Below are positions 49,082-62,300 of a stretch of 64,000 nucleotides of DNA, piece after piece. The translations under genes and the position numbers were made by a program. This DNA comes from Montifringilla adamsi (Eukaryota; Chordata; Aves; Passeriformes; Passeridae). Location of the stretch: the NCBI GenBank assembly GCA_017590115.1, contig JAGGNK010013558.1, positions 14,616,126 through 14,680,125 on the forward strand, given 5' to 3'. The notes under the pieces were generated by a model. That model did no database searches, was not told where the DNA came from, and worked only from the letters and a program-made list of their open reading frames with translations. The number at the start of each line of letters is the position of its first letter. Position 1 is the first letter of the stretch.

Positions 49082-50791
49082 GTCAGCCAAGAGTTGGAAG
49101 CATTTTATTGTGCTTAATGGTCCATCAATAGTAGGTAGAATCCACTGCAAGGGTGAGAATGTAGTTTGCTGCCTTTCGCTGACCAACACCTATTTAGTGA
49201 GTTTAGTCTGTAATTCTGGGATGGTGGGAATGATGTAGTTTCAGGCATAGCTCCAATTTCTGCGTCTAGTAGAGGCCCCTATTCTGCTGAGTCCTAAAGG
49301 TGCCTGTTCTACTCCTCTAGGTAAGGATCTGTAAAGGAATAGGAATGATTACTCAAGATTTAAGAAGGAAAAACTTTTATTTATTTTTGCTTTTCTCTGC
49401 TTGTTTGACAATAAACCCATCATTGTTGTAAACAGAGGTTGTATCTGGTCCCTCTCCTTTATGGATTTGCTGTGCATCTAAACAGAATAAGGCAAACCAC
49501 AGACTTGAGAACAAAACTTCTCCCTCAGAGAGGATTTTATGATGCACCTTTGTATGATGATGTATCAAAGCAGAGAAAATATTTACGGGAGAGTTTCCCA
49601 AGCGTTGTGTGTATGTATGTGATGTGATCAGCCATGAATGCATGTGGACTCTCTCTGCAGGATAAAAAGCTTTTGTGATGGTTTAAGAAAAATATTGAGC
49701 TACCAAGGGGACTGGATAAGCAGCACTTTTCTGAATATTGTGCTTTTCCCAGACAGCACTCAGAAATAATCTTTGGCTGCTGAGGCAAGAAATAAATAAA
49801 AAACCAGCAAATTTGTTCTGATGGGGATTTTTTGGTTTCTGTATGAGCCTGGGTCATGTGACTGGACTGGATTGATTTACGAGCAATGCACTGCAAATCT
49901 TTTTGGGGATGCTGAATTCAGAGGCTACTAGGCACTGCAATTAGATAGTGCTTGTAGGATGGGGGGATTAGAAAAAATAGTCACGTTACAGCTGCCCTGT
50001 GTCTCAAAGCTTGTTTGGAAACACTTTTAATTGGTCTATCTGTCATGCCTTTCGTTTGGATTAAGAATGGCTGGTGCTCTGTGCTGCCCAGGAGCAATAA
50101 TCTCAGCAAGACCATGTTCTTTTCACAGCTTCATTAACTTCTACAATAAACAGTCAAGGCTTTACAGCATAAATGTTCACAGAGAAAATGTTTTGCAGCT
50201 CTTGTATGGGCCATCTGTCATTTGACGTAGCCACTGGTGAATGCTAGATAGTTATTTCCTAAAGACTTCACTAAAAAATCAAATGTTCAGGGCCCTGCAG
50301 ACATTTTCAGTGGACTCCAGCTCTTCTTGTGTACATCCATTCCCAGAACCCTCTTGTGGGCTCCTTCAGCAGAGTTCAGTGCAGTTGGAAAGGCATGAGT
50401 GGGTGCTTGGGATGTCTGTAGCCTTCAGGAGAGTGGAAGTCAGGAGACAGGTTGCAGTTATTCCCCTAGAAAATAAACAGTACTCTTTCACATGCTGCAT
50501 CTTGCTGATTTTGGCACCAGACTGAAGTATGCCCTAGCTGGAGGGAAGAGCTGGGTGGAGAGACCTCATGGAAAGATCTCCTGGATAAGCTTCTCTTCTC
50601 ATCTGGGAAGTGCTTTGAGAGGAGCAGAAAAGGGGAGAATAACCTAACCACGCAGGGACTTGGGTTTATAGCCAAAACTTGGCTGAGTGACCTGCAAAAT
50701 AAGGAGTTGGCTTTGGGAACTTGCATATTCAGATGGCCCTCTCAGGCAGTAACTAAAGTGGTACTTAAGACAACAAGTTCCAGATAAGGAT

Positions 50792-50853
50792 AAAAAAAAA
50801 AAAAAAAGAAACAAGACAACAAAACCAAAAAAGAAAACCCCAAACCTACAAAA
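50792..50853. repeat. A-rich low-complexity tract
   Basis: A 16-base A run (50792-50807) is followed by A-rich AAC/AAAC-type sequence. It generates poly-phenylalanine frames on the minus strand, which are artefacts. Confidence 0.8.
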
Positions 50854-52085
50854 CCTGCCAAAATATAGAAACAATAAATGTTTCTATAAATGTTTCCAAT
50901 AGTAATTGGAAAAAAATCTCCATGCCAAAATCCTGGAATGGTGTGGAGTGATGTGGGGGGAGAATGTGTGGCACTGCTTCTTCGTCTGTCTGCGCTTGAC
51001 ACGAGCAGGACTGAGAGTTGACTTATAAGGTTAGGTTGAAAGTGGAGTTGAGAGAAGGAATTTATGGTGTTCCACACTGGGATTTGGGTGTGAAGTAGTC
51101 CCTCAAGCTTTTAGGGTTATTTCTATGAAAGTAATCCCATGACAGTCCTGTAAACCTGCCCTATTGCTTGCTCTGCTAAGGCTGTCTGGGTGATCTCTCT
51201 ATGATGGTCTGTCTTATAAAATATGCAATATCTGATTGAGCTGAGATTGATTCAGGCTGTAATGAGGTTGTGTATGTGTTAATAAAACCCTGTTAGGCTG
51301 TTGATATAACAATGCTGCTTCTGTCACAAATTGTTTTAACTTCAGCTTGTGGCAAACAACCCTGGGCTCACAAAACAGATTTCACCATTGGCCTTTGAGT
51401 CATTTAATAGCGATTGCAAACAACATTTTCAGGGAGAAATTGCAAGATAAACTCCTTTTAAAATCCATCTTCTTTGTGTCTTGTGTTCATTCAGGTACTC
51501 ACAAGAGTTTTCATCACCCAATCTTAACTTGGCTGCATTGCTGACTCTCAGCCTACCAGCAGGGAATGGGCACCTACCAAGTACAATTTTGGGTGGCATG
51601 GGATTTTATTGGGACTATGTATGCTGTTTAAATATCTTTTTTCCTTTCCAGAGATGCTTTAGGTTTTGACCAGAGTCTTGAAAGGAGCAGGTCCATGGAA
51701 TAGCAACCAGTTGTTTTACACACAAGCTACTGGAAAACAGACAGGATCTCTTCATTTAGCTGAGACGGCATCTTCTGCACTCTCTGGGTCTCTAGCCAAA
51801 TTAATCCCAAAGATAATGGGTACCACAGGTAATTTAAGGAACAAAGAGCCTCTCCCTGCAGCTATGTGCAACTGCTGGTGGTTACCTAATCCTGCACCTG
51901 CACACAATTGCTGATGGTTTCAGGATCCTATCTCCTGCTATCTCACACAGTCCACTTGCTTCTTTGACACTGCAAAATGTCTTGAGTTGTAGACTCTCTT
52001 GTGGCTGGACACTCTTGCAGGCCACTCTCTCAGCTCCATTTCTAAATTTCTAATCTAATTTCTCTTCATTTGATTCCCTTCTGGT

Positions 52086-52106
52086 TATATATATATATCT
52101 ATATAT
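52086..52106. repeat. (TA)n microsatellite with adjoining T run
   Basis: About ten TA units with one interruption (ATATCTATAT), followed by a 14-base T run. Confidence 0.85.
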
Positions 52107-53283
52107 TTTTTTTTTAAATGTACTGAGAAAACTCTTGTGCAAACCAGAGTGGTTGGTGAGGTAGCTGAACCTGATTAGTATTTCTGAGCATCTCCATGAG
52201 ATAATCTGCAGCCATCCTTCCTCCCTGTTCCCTCTCCCTCCCTCTATTGCAAGATAATTTTATGGCAGTGAGATCATGCATTCAGAGATGTTGTCTTGAT
52301 GCAAACCTGTATCTGCTAACACATCTGTGTGAACCATTTCACATCAGCTTTTGGTAGCAAACTGAGGTGTTCCCATTCCTTCGTGTGTGCTGAGCCTCTT
52401 TCCTTGTGGAATTTTCCAATGATGAAACAAAGTATCTATCAGTCAGGAATTATATCTAGGTTTTAAATCACTTTTTGAATCATCTCACAGTTTTCCCAGC
52501 TATTTCATGTTCTCAAACCATTTAGATCTCCTTATGTCTTGTCTACTTTCAGGAAGATTTTACTGAGCTATTTGTAACTTAGTGGTTCCACTTTCTATCT
52601 CTCTCTTAAAACTCAGGATCATGTTAAGTGTATGTGTGGAACCCAGCAAATATGAGTGGTTTGCCAGAGGTCATTAGCAGCTGTTCTAGATCCTAGAAAC
52701 TCTTGGAACCCTTTGCTCTAATTATGAGAAATGACAACATGCATCTGTACTATAATTTTTATCTGCAGATCTTGACATCATTCATAAATATCTGTCAAAT
52801 ATTCACCACTTCTACACAGGAAGGTAAAAGTAAATGGAAGGGCCACATCACCAAAGAAACTAAAATAATGCACTGTCACTTTTATCCATGCTGAGATGCT
52901 CTGGATCCACAGCTCTGAAGGAGACACCTGAACTTGCAGGACAATGCACCGGGAGAGCCTGGGATGTCAGTGCAGTACATGAAAATCAGAACATGGAGTG
53001 GAAAGCGATGTAGGTTCACAAAGAATTAAGGGTTTACACAGATGCCTTTCTGGGCATGGGTGCTTTTATGGTGCCTTATTTGCTGCTCTTGGAAAGGAAT
53101 TCTTGTTTTTTTCATGATTGAGTTGCTTTTTTTGCATTCTCAGAGCAGATGGCAAGAGAGACAGTTACATTTTTGGCTTGGTAATTCCTCCAGAAGCTAA
53201 CTCTGCCTCTCTGATTCCCTCCTCTTTGCTTAAACCTCTGGAACATAATTAAAGTAGGTTCATTAATTATTAAGTTAATTAAA

Positions 53284-53418
53284 AAGAGGTTGGAGAGGGC
53301 CTTAAAAATAATCTGGTTCTACCTCCCCTGCCATGAGCAGAGACACATTCCACTAACCCAGGTTGCTCAGAGCCCCATCCAGTGAGACCTTGAACACTTC
53401 CAGGGATGGGGCACCCAA
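53284..53418 (-). mobile_element. CR1 LINE 3'-region fragment
   Basis: On the plus strand: GGTTGGAGAGGGCCTTAAAA, ACCTCCCCTGCCATGAGCAG, CACATTCCACTAACCCAGG, TTGCTCAGAGCCCCATCC, GAACACTTCCAGGGATGGGG. These are the standard blocks of an avian CR1 3' end in reverse orientation. It is the longest copy in the window at about 135 bases, truncated at both ends. Confidence 0.88.
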
Positions 53419-55980
53419 AACGTGTGATCATGTGGACCTGAACTAAAGCTCTGGGATCTGACTTGTCCACGTGGATATGGACATAAACCCTCAAAGAAAA
53501 GATGATTTCAGACCCAATGGGAGAGTTACTGCAGGTGTAATTACTGTGTGTACAGCAAACCACACGAGCATAACTCTCCATGCTGAATTGGACTGCAAAA
53601 ATGCTGATTTGGAGGATCCTGATTCATACATTACTTCACGTCAGAAACAATTTTCTTATTGAGAAGAAATTATTTGCATTTGATTACTAAAAGCTGATGT
53701 TTAGTCAACAGCTATTTATATTTCTGAGGGAGATAAGTAATTTCACTTATTAGTAGGCAGATACATACAGACCTTAATGAGAAGGCTGCAAGGATCTCTG
53801 TGATGAATTTTACATGAAAGCACAGTACTGTATCTGACACCGGTTGTCCAAACTGGAAATCAATATTTCTGGGTTTGATGACACTTATAAAGAAGGAAAT
53901 CAAGCTTGTTAGTGCCTGTCATGAAATGAAGTGGGTATTTAGTTTTCAGCAAAAATCTCCGAGATTTTTGGAAGTCTTGAGGACTGAGGATTTTTTTTTT
54001 TAAACCAGTTTATCCAAGATACTCTTTTCCTATATAAAAAAACTGTTATTCTTTTTATGGATATTTCCTGTGGGGTGGGTGTATGTAGGGAACCATGTTT
54101 ACTGTGGAATCTCATTTTTCTCCATAGTGTTTTTTGATATATAATTACACTGTTTTGATCACATACAACTCTATTGTATGATTAAACTCATATATGAATC
54201 ATTGTCTCAGAGTGCAATGCTGAAATAAAAACATAGTTTATTTTCATTTGGCCAATTACACAACTTAAAATCTGATTGAACACTGGAGGTATTACTCTTA
54301 GGGGGATTTTCTCAACTACAGGTCTATTTATTCTAATAGTAATAATAATAATTAAAAAACCTTAAAGAATGGTTTGAAATAGAAAGCCTTTAGAATATAT
54401 AAATCTTTCAGAAATATCTAAAATAGGTTTTTAATAATTCACCTATGACTTCACCCATGCAAGACAAACTGGTAACTCTCACCAGACCTTATTCTGCCAA
54501 TTTCTCATCTTTTTTCAGTCCCTCTTTTTATAACCCTTTCTGGCTACTAGAACTGGGAGGATGAGCAGCATCTGTCAGTCATGACACAAAATACAGGGGA
54601 ATGCCATTTTTAGATTTAACAGCATGTTTGTTTTGGGCCTCTATGGAAGGAATATTTTTGAGCTGTTCCTTGGCCAGGTTAAGTATTGAATTATGGACTT
54701 AGATTTTTAGGTACACCCCAACCAAATCACTGCTTGGCAAGTCCCTGTAGACATTTGTAAGTCAATGCCATGGTTCATTCCATATTTCTTCAGTCAGGAG
54801 AGTAAGCCATGGTTCAGCATGAGACTCCTTTGGTTCCTTCTGCCAGGGAGGTGAAGGTGGGGAGGAAGGGCTGCTCTCTCTGCTGACTCTGTCTGCCTAT
54901 GGATGAGAAATTAAATGCTCCAGCTCTGCAGTGCTGAGCATCCATCCTGCTTGAGGGACACTGTGATCTGCTGCTCACATCTATCTGTACCCATTAGCCA
55001 TGCAGGGCAGAGTGAATGGAGTAGTTGGTGTTCAGGCTTTCAGAGAACCAGGAGTGAAATTATAATTCGTCCAGAAAACACAGTGTAATGTTTCCATTTT
55101 TTCTTGTCTGGCTTAACCAGTGTTCAGTATGGGCCTGTTTTGCTGAGTTACTGCCAAGAGAAGGTGAGAGAGTGTTGCTGTGAGGGGTGAGTGAGCAAGG
55201 ACAGCCACCCTACAACCCAGCAGAACAAAACTGTGTCCTTGCAGGACAATATGACAGTGTCCTGCAAATTAATTTTTTTTTTTTAAAGTAAATCCTTTGT
55301 TGATTGAGTAGCTGAGGCAGATATTTGAAGACCTCTATTTGCTCCCAGTGTAAGTGTAAGCTGATGAACCGTGGGCTTGTGGGTTTTTTCATCCATGCAG
55401 TGTTTGCTAATGAACCTTCACCGTGTCTTTGGAGAATCCTTTATGGTGGTGAGAGGAGCAGCAGATGAGCAATGTGGTTAGTGATGCTGTCCATATGAAC
55501 TCAATTCTTTTCACCTTGTTATTACCCAGGGGAGTAGGTCCATATCACAGGGCCCTGGTCACTGCCTGGGCATCTCCAGCCACATCACTGCTGGAAGAGT
55601 CTGGGAAAATGGGAAAAGCTATTGCACAAGAAACTAAAGAGTAATCACATTGTTAATGATGAATCTCTTCCTGAGCTGGATCTAGCAACTGTCAGCTGGG
55701 AAAAATATTGATAGAAGTAGCTGGCCATGGATTTCAGAGGCAGCAGAAGTAAATGATGATGTGAGTACTGTTCTGGGCAGAGGGCTCTGATAGTCTTGCC
55801 AAATAGTGGTACAAATTTTAGCCTCCTGTTATCTGTCTTCACAAGGCCTTTCTTTCTGCTGCTATCTTTTTCTGCAGGCTGAAATTCTGCGATATTCTGA
55901 AATGTAAATATCTAATTGTGCTTGCAAATCAGGTACTTAAACTTCCAAATCCTCATCATCTTAATATCTTTGTTTTCCAG
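53419..55980. other. Non-coding AT-rich DNA, no gene seen
   Basis: Particularly AT-rich between 53900 and 54450, with a short (AAT)n stretch near 54335-54350. No frame of interest was found. Confidence 0.65.
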
Positions 55981-56098
55981 ATTATATGAATCTGAAGGGT
56001 CAGAAAATGAGATTTCCATCTGTGAAGCTGTCATCCTGACACATTTCATCCAGGACTTGTGGCATTTTGTAAATGCCATCTTAACAATCAGGGATGAG
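55981..56098 (+). CDS. Possible internal coding exon, unknown protein
   Basis: A strong acceptor (TTAATATCTTTGTTTTCCAG, ending at 55980) is followed by one base and 39 open codons up to GATGAG|GTATTG, a moderate donor (GT at 56099-56100). The peptide begins LYESEGSENEISICEAVILT and ends ILTIRDE: an acidic serine-rich lead followed by a hydrophobic helix. Codon use is reasonably coding-like (ATC, GTC, CTG, GAG, GCC). No family is recognised and no phase-compatible partner was found on this strand. The reverse strand is also open for about 100 codons here, which weakens the case. Confidence 0.18.
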
Positions 56099-58889
56099 GT
56101 ATTGCTCAGAAATGTTTTTGGTAAATGAATAGAGGCCCTTTTAGAGGCAAAAATGGAGACTGTCACAGCAAACATCCCCAGGGCAATGTATTTTCTAGGC
56201 TGGACACTGTCACCCATTTGATCTGTGATGGATCACACAATTTTTCTCTTCTGCTTCACTTAACCTGCCCAAGCAGCTCCTGATCAGTGAGAACTTCTCA
56301 CTTAAGAAGCTGGCTCCTGTAGAAACAGTGGTGGGCTCTTACCTGTCCTGCTGTAGAGCAAATGTCAACTTTTATGTTTTGCTTTCAACTTCAGGAAACA
56401 CCACAAGGACCAAGTAATTATTTCAGTGTGGTTTAAAATATGTCTACCCTCAGGTAACAGTAGTTTAGCAAAATGAATCACTGCGGAGTTAAGTGGGATT
56501 TGCATCTTCAGATTCTTATTTATAACTTAATTTTAGTGTTGAGGGGAGGGTGAACCAGGAGTTTGTGATAAATAGAGGCTTAATTATGGCAATAAACTGT
56601 GGCTTCTTTCTCAGAATGGCAGCCTCATTTATTTACTTTTAAAATAGTGTGAAATTATTAGACTCCAGGAAAAAGTAACATTTTATCACCCAGAGTAGTT
56701 CTCCTTTTATGAGCTATAATTAATAACACTCTTTCTGCAGTTGATGTCCTCTCCAGAAGGAGCCCAAACAGTGAAGTAGAGCTTTGTATTTTTTTTTTCC
56801 TAAGGCACTTCACAGATGACTGCAGTTATTCTTCCTGCGAGACACCATGATGCTATTCCCACTGGAATATTTGTCAAAGTGAAGCCCTGACAGCTTGAAA
56901 ACATGATGGGGAGAAGAGCAGCTCTGGCTGATTCAGTCTGGGCACAGGCAGTTCTGTGGCAGAAAAAGGCAGTCACGCAAGTGGAAGCGTGGACAGGATG
57001 CTGCTGCTGTCTCTGTGTGACAGCTCGTCCAACTGTCTTCTGCAGACCTTCCTGCCAAACTAAAATATGGGCCTCCAGCAGCTCCTTGTGAGTGTCTAGA
57101 CATCAGATCAAGATTGTTGAAATTTTCTTAACTCACAGTCCCAAATGCCTTTATGGTTGAAACATCACCATCATGTTTTTGCTCATTACAGATGTCTCCC
57201 ATCCAGGCAGTGTTTAGATTCCTGTAGCTCTGAAAGTCTTACATCCACTTTTTGTCTAGGTCCTGTGTAATATTTGAGGCAGCAGCCTGTTCTATCTGCT
57301 GGTTTAAATAAAACTCATGTCCAGGTGGTAGCTTTTATTTCATTTCAGTAACATCATTTTTCCTCTGACTTTGACAGGTGCCGTGTGGCTCAGTTACAGG
57401 ACATGAATATATCACTGTGACTGTGCTACCTATGTACTCATTCCTCCTCTCTAATCCTCCAAATGGCTTTTCTTCATTTCCCAGAGCTTTCACAGACTCT
57501 TCCCCACTTATCTTGCAGTCTGTATCAAACAAGATCAAAGTTCCTGCCTCCAATCAGCCCATAATGCTGCCCTTCATCACCTGCTCATTACATTTTCAAT
57601 CACACACTTCTGCTCCTTTCTCTCAGGCAATCCTTCACTCTTGGAGGAAAGCCACCTTCAGCCCCCCCCACAAAAGTGCCATTATCAGCCTTGGAGTCCT
57701 TACTTTTTACCCCATTGCCTGATGAGAATCACTGGGTCTGTGGAAGGTGCATGCCACAGTCATCATCTTGATCTCTCCACTTCCTTGCAATTTTTCCTCT
57801 TTCTGCACATTCCTGTCATCTTTTGCCACTGGATGTTGACTTCTTTCAGGCCAGGGTGGCCTTAGTACATTGTGGTGACACAAAATTAGTAACAAAAATA
57901 TCTGAAGAATTTTGAAAGATAAAGAATTTTCATATTAATTATTTTAACATAATAAATTTGGTCCAAATAAGAATTCAAAAATAAGCTACTTATTTAACAA
58001 CTTTTTGCTGTCCTATGAAATAATGAGTTAGTTATATATGTCTTTTGTTCTGTTTTTTAGGAGATGTGGGAGTACATTCAGTCACAATAACTACTCCACA
58101 GCTATCCACTTCCTCACTAGCAGCATCAGAGCACATTTAAAGACATGGTAACATTCTGAAAAGGATACAGAGAAAATGGTTCAAATTAACTAAATCTCTA
58201 CATTAGCGGATTATTCAAACCTTCTGGGGGGAACCATCCATGTAAAGTTAAAATTGCCTTAATTCACTTTGGAATAAATATTCAGTTTTAAATATTCACA
58301 CAGCATTTGGGGACATTATCTCCTCTTATTAATTTTTTTTTCTGGCTTCCTGGTTTGCCTGGGTGGGAAACTCAATACTGGGCTGGGAACTGAATTCTCT
58401 CACTGACCTCTCTTCAGCTGATCTTTGGGAAGCACCACAGAGATTTGCTTGACTTTGTGCCCGGATACATCTCTGGGAGCCTTGTGCTCACCCAGCCGTG
58501 TTTGGAGTCAGCTCCCAGGGGCTCTCTGGGTGCAGCTGGTCCTGGGCTGTCCCTGTGAGCAGCAGGAGCTTTCTCAGATGGTTCTGGATGTGCTGCACAG
58601 CTGCTGCACGGAGACCTGGCACTGGCACTGGCCCCATTCAAACACGTGGTGAAGGGCAGGGATTGCAGCTTGCAGAGCTCATTGTCTGAATCCAGCTCTG
58701 CAATTCTTTGTCCTTCCAGAGGAAGACATGTGGCTACATTTAGCAGGAGAGCTGGTAAATCGAGTCATTCTGTTGACCACCTTTAAGCACCATCAGAGCT
58801 GTTCTTCAGTCAAAAACCCACTCAAATTACACTGGTTTAAGTTTAATTGTCAGGCTGTGTGGGAGACTTCTAACACCATCTCTACTGCT
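56099..58889. other. Mostly non-coding DNA, no gene seen
   Basis: Unique sequence. 56500-56740 has TAAT-rich, repeat-free text (GGCTTAATTATGGC, GAGCTATAATTAATAAC) that may be a conserved element. The GC-richer patch 58400-58660 carries overlapping chance frames. Plus-strand frames at 57378-57722 are serine/proline/phenylalanine-rich and unrecognised. Confidence 0.6.
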
Positions 58890-59420
58890 TGAATATATGT
58901 GCTATGAATATTTCAAATGAAAGCCTCCTCACCCCCCGCCCCCATTAATTTTATAGATGGATAATTAATTATCCTCCCTATGGCAACTGGCTGTGGTTTT
59001 TATTAACTTGCAAATCAAAAGAAGAGCCTGAAAAATGACAAGCTAATTTTTTAATAAGGTATGTCTTCCGTGTTTATTCGTATTTTATTACCCAGCAGTC
59101 TGTAAAGTTATCTATTTAATTTGGAAAAATGCATTATCGTGGTTTGAGTAATCTCCCGTGGAAAAAAAATCAAGATTATTTTGCAACCGCAGTGTTGAAA
59201 TATATTGTACTGCAGTCAGGAGTATGCTAACCAGATAGATATCTTTGCCTGATTTAAGTAAATCAGAATCTCCCTCTCTCATTATAATGATCGTGACAGC
59301 AGTGTTCATGTTCAGAGTACCCCTGTATGGTTTTTCTGCTGATATGTGATGTTCCCAGACATGAGATTTCTGCCTGTGTTTTCCTGCCATAATTTTAATA
59401 TTTTTTTTTCACTTTTGAGA
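58890..59420. promoter_or_regulatory. Candidate homeodomain-rich conserved element
   Basis: A dense series of TAAT/ATTA cores includes the perfect 16-base palindrome GGATAATTAATTATCC at 58959-58974. The palindrome contains TAAT-TA-ATTA, the P2-type arrangement bound by paired-class homeodomain dimers. CpGs are retained further on (TCTTCCGTG, TTCGTATTTTATTACCC, TATCGTGG, CTCCCGTGG, AACCGCAG, ATCGTGAC). No repeats are present. This is the most enhancer-like stretch in the right half of the window; function is inferred. Confidence 0.42.
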
Positions 59421-62139
59421 TAGGCCCAGGATTTATTTCAGCAACAAGTGTTTTGCAATTAGTTTTGATGGAGTCAAGATTTCACTGGTTCTCTCCAGTC
59501 CGCAAAGCCCGGGATTGTTCCACCAATGTGTAATGAAGTTTGTACCAGCAGCCCTTCCACATGAAGGGAATGAAAAAGTACAGAGGAGCTCCTGCCAACG
59601 CTTGCTTCATATCAAAACTATTCTGAGGAAGAGTCTAAGAAATGAGGATGAAAATCATGGAGAGAGAGAGAAAGGAAAAAAAACCACCACAACAAAAAAA
59701 AAACTGCTGCAGTATTTTCATAGCTGTTTGTACCCTTTCCACAGAGTTGTGTTTACCTCTTGTGGTCCTGCTGTTTCTGTGGCTGATCAGGAAATAACGA
59801 GCTCTGCAATCCTGGCTAAGTTTAGTGAAGTCACTAATTGCTAATTGTTTTGATTTCACTTTTCAGCTTCTTGTCCCATCGAGTGTTGTCTCCTGCCTGG
59901 GACTGTGCCTGAAGGTGGTGACAGATTCCTGCTGCCTGGGGCTGGTGTGTCCTTCCCCTTAGGAGAAAGGCAGCTCAGCTCCCTATCCTGCACTTCTACC
60001 CCTGCTGCCAACAGGAGTAATCATACCTCTGCTCACGTGGATCCATCTGCTGTTTCATCCTGCTGCAACCACGGGAAGTCCCAGATGTGCTCATGGATGA
60101 TGCTGGGTGCCCATAAGGGAAGAGGGGATTTCTCCCTCACCCCAAGGCCAGCTTTTTGAGATGAGCTCATGTCCCCTTTGAAGCTCTGAAACAAATTGCT
60201 CTGTTTGTTGCCCTGTTGAAAACTTGGCTAGAAGTCATTGGCTTTCCTTCTGAAGTACAATGGTTTATCATCTCCATATTCCTTTTGTTCTATTGGCATA
60301 GTTCAGAGATTTTTTTATTATTCATATTTATGCATCACTTCTTGGAAGCCTGTGGGGAAGACAAGATAGAGAAATCATACTTGAAAGAAAAAGTTGTCAA
60401 GCTTAATCTGCTGCATTTCTCATTTTCTGGAATGGTGGGAAGAAATCTCTGCGAGGCAGTTGTTTGGACAGTCTGAAGAAACCCTGCCAGCTTTAGAAAC
60501 CCTGGCATGTTTATAATGTTTGACTATATAAAAGGTATGGGTGCATGTGAGGGCTATAAATCCAGGTAAGTGCAGCACTGGGGAATCCACACCCATGGTT
60601 TTCCAGGTGGCAGAACCAGAGGACACCCAACGTGCCTGACGTGAGGGGGCTGCAGCCACAGGTGCCCCAACAGGCAGGAGCTGGATCCTAACAGCACTTG
60701 GGAGCAGACATGAAACCACAGCATCATTGATCATCATCTTATTCACAGGTTTAATATAGCTGGTTTGTGTCTACAATGAGAAAAACACGATTTTGGATAG
60801 CAGTAGTGTTTTGTCTGCCTGAGTGATTAGTGTTTCACTTAGCACTCTGTTAAACTGCCTGCCAGAATCATAAAGGATGCAAGCTGGTGTGTCATATCTC
60901 TCTCCAAGACTGTTAGGATATTTATTTAATCAGAGGGTGAGGGAAATGTTGTGCTGAGCACCTCAATGAGCAATGTGGTTGTACTGGGTAAGGAAGAGAT
61001 GTGCTTTGGTGTCTGTGGGGGTGAGTTGGTTTGGTTCAGTCTTCATCATGCGTTTCAGAGGTGGATCTGAGTTTGTTGGACTCCTAGAGCATCCCCAACG
61101 TTGCAGTGGGAGCAGGCTCATTCAGGAGTTGGCTGACTTGCTGGAATTGAGCTCCTTGCTCCGTGCTGACCCAGGGAAGGGAACCATTTGAGTGTTCAAT
61201 GGCATCCAGCTGCAGTGGCCTTGACCAGCAGGAATTGCTGATCCCCCAGTGCATCCCATGGGATGTGCTTTCTCTTTCACTGCTGCTCACACCCAGAAAC
61301 AAGGCTCCACACACTCTTGCAAAGTTCTTCTCAATTCAGAAACTAGTATCTGGCACCAATAATGAATTTTGAATTTCCTGGGCTAATTAGGTGTAGTCTG
61401 AAAAAGCCAGAAAGGACTTTGCCTTTAATTAGAATTTATGTTTCATAGAGGTAATAAATCTTGCTGGGGTTTTGGGCAATCCATGCACTTCTTTTGCTTT
61501 TTATTGACTCAAACTTTGGTTTTCCTCCTTGGAGTGTCACTGATCAATATCTTGCCTTCCCACATCATGCTGTTTAACTAACAGTATTTCCCATGCTATC
61601 CAAAATCTAGATCCTTACCATTAGTAAGCGATATGCAAAACATTTGATTTCTTTCCAAGCTCAGGATAATGCAGGATAATCCCCACCCTACCAGCTTCCC
61701 TAGAAGAATGCAGCAATCAAATTTCCTTTTTCTTTCTTCAAATTTTGTTCATAACCTTGCTGTACTGCAAATTAAAGAGAGTATTCTTTTCAGCCCTGGC
61801 ACCAAATTAATTTAATTTCCATATTTTCATTATCTTCCTATTAACCACTAGCACTCTGCAACAAAGAAGCTATTTGAAATATATAAAGCTACAGCCATTC
61901 CCTGCTGCAAGCTCTCAGGGGTACTTCGATAAATTACATCCTCATAATGAAGAAGTAGGGGAAAGAGTGGCAACAATAGATTTTTTTCACAATGAAATGA
62001 AATCGGGATTTGATCTGATGCAACATGACTTGCTCACAGCACAGATAGAATATCAAATTATCCCTGTGAAATTTAAACCTTGCTGTATTCCTCCCCTTGT
62101 ATCCATTGTTCTACTGAAACCTTGAAGACTGCATAGAAT
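59421..62139. other. Non-coding DNA, no gene seen
   Basis: Unique sequence. The plus-strand frame 61874-62125 (83 codons) is protein-like in composition but has no splice context or recognised content. A degenerate GGATAATGCAGGATAATCC repeat lies at about 61663-61682. Confidence 0.6.
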
Positions 62140-62300
62140 AATTTGCAAATGGGGATTTAGTTGATACAGTTTATTTTTGTCAACTTTCTCAATTTAATTA
62201 TCTTCAGCCTACAGTCTAATTTATGTGTTTGATGTCACTATTCATTAGCAGTGCAGATGCAGCCTGGAAAGAGACTGTAAAAAAGCCCAACAATGCAGCT
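62140..62300. promoter_or_regulatory. Possible conserved non-coding element (weak)
   Basis: Repeat-free TAAT-rich sequence (TTTAATTATCTTCAGCC, TCTAATTTATGTG, ATTCATTAGCAG). It resembles the stronger candidates elsewhere but has no CpGs. Low confidence. Confidence 0.2.

Larger units (their letters stand above)
43082..53283. other. Non-coding DNA, no gene seen
   Basis: About 10 kb of unique sequence. Local features are an 18-bp repeat near 44921-44950, a triple CAGCTG cluster at 45758-45782, poly(A) tracts at 49067-49081 and 50792-50807, and a TA repeat at 52086-52106. The 177-codon minus-strand frame at 46784-47317 overlaps other open frames and is unrecognised. No exon with credible borders was found. 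Confidence 0.6.

Noticed and set aside
61874..62125. Protein-like plus-strand frame of 83 codons
   Set aside because: No splice context, AT-rich codons and no recognised family.
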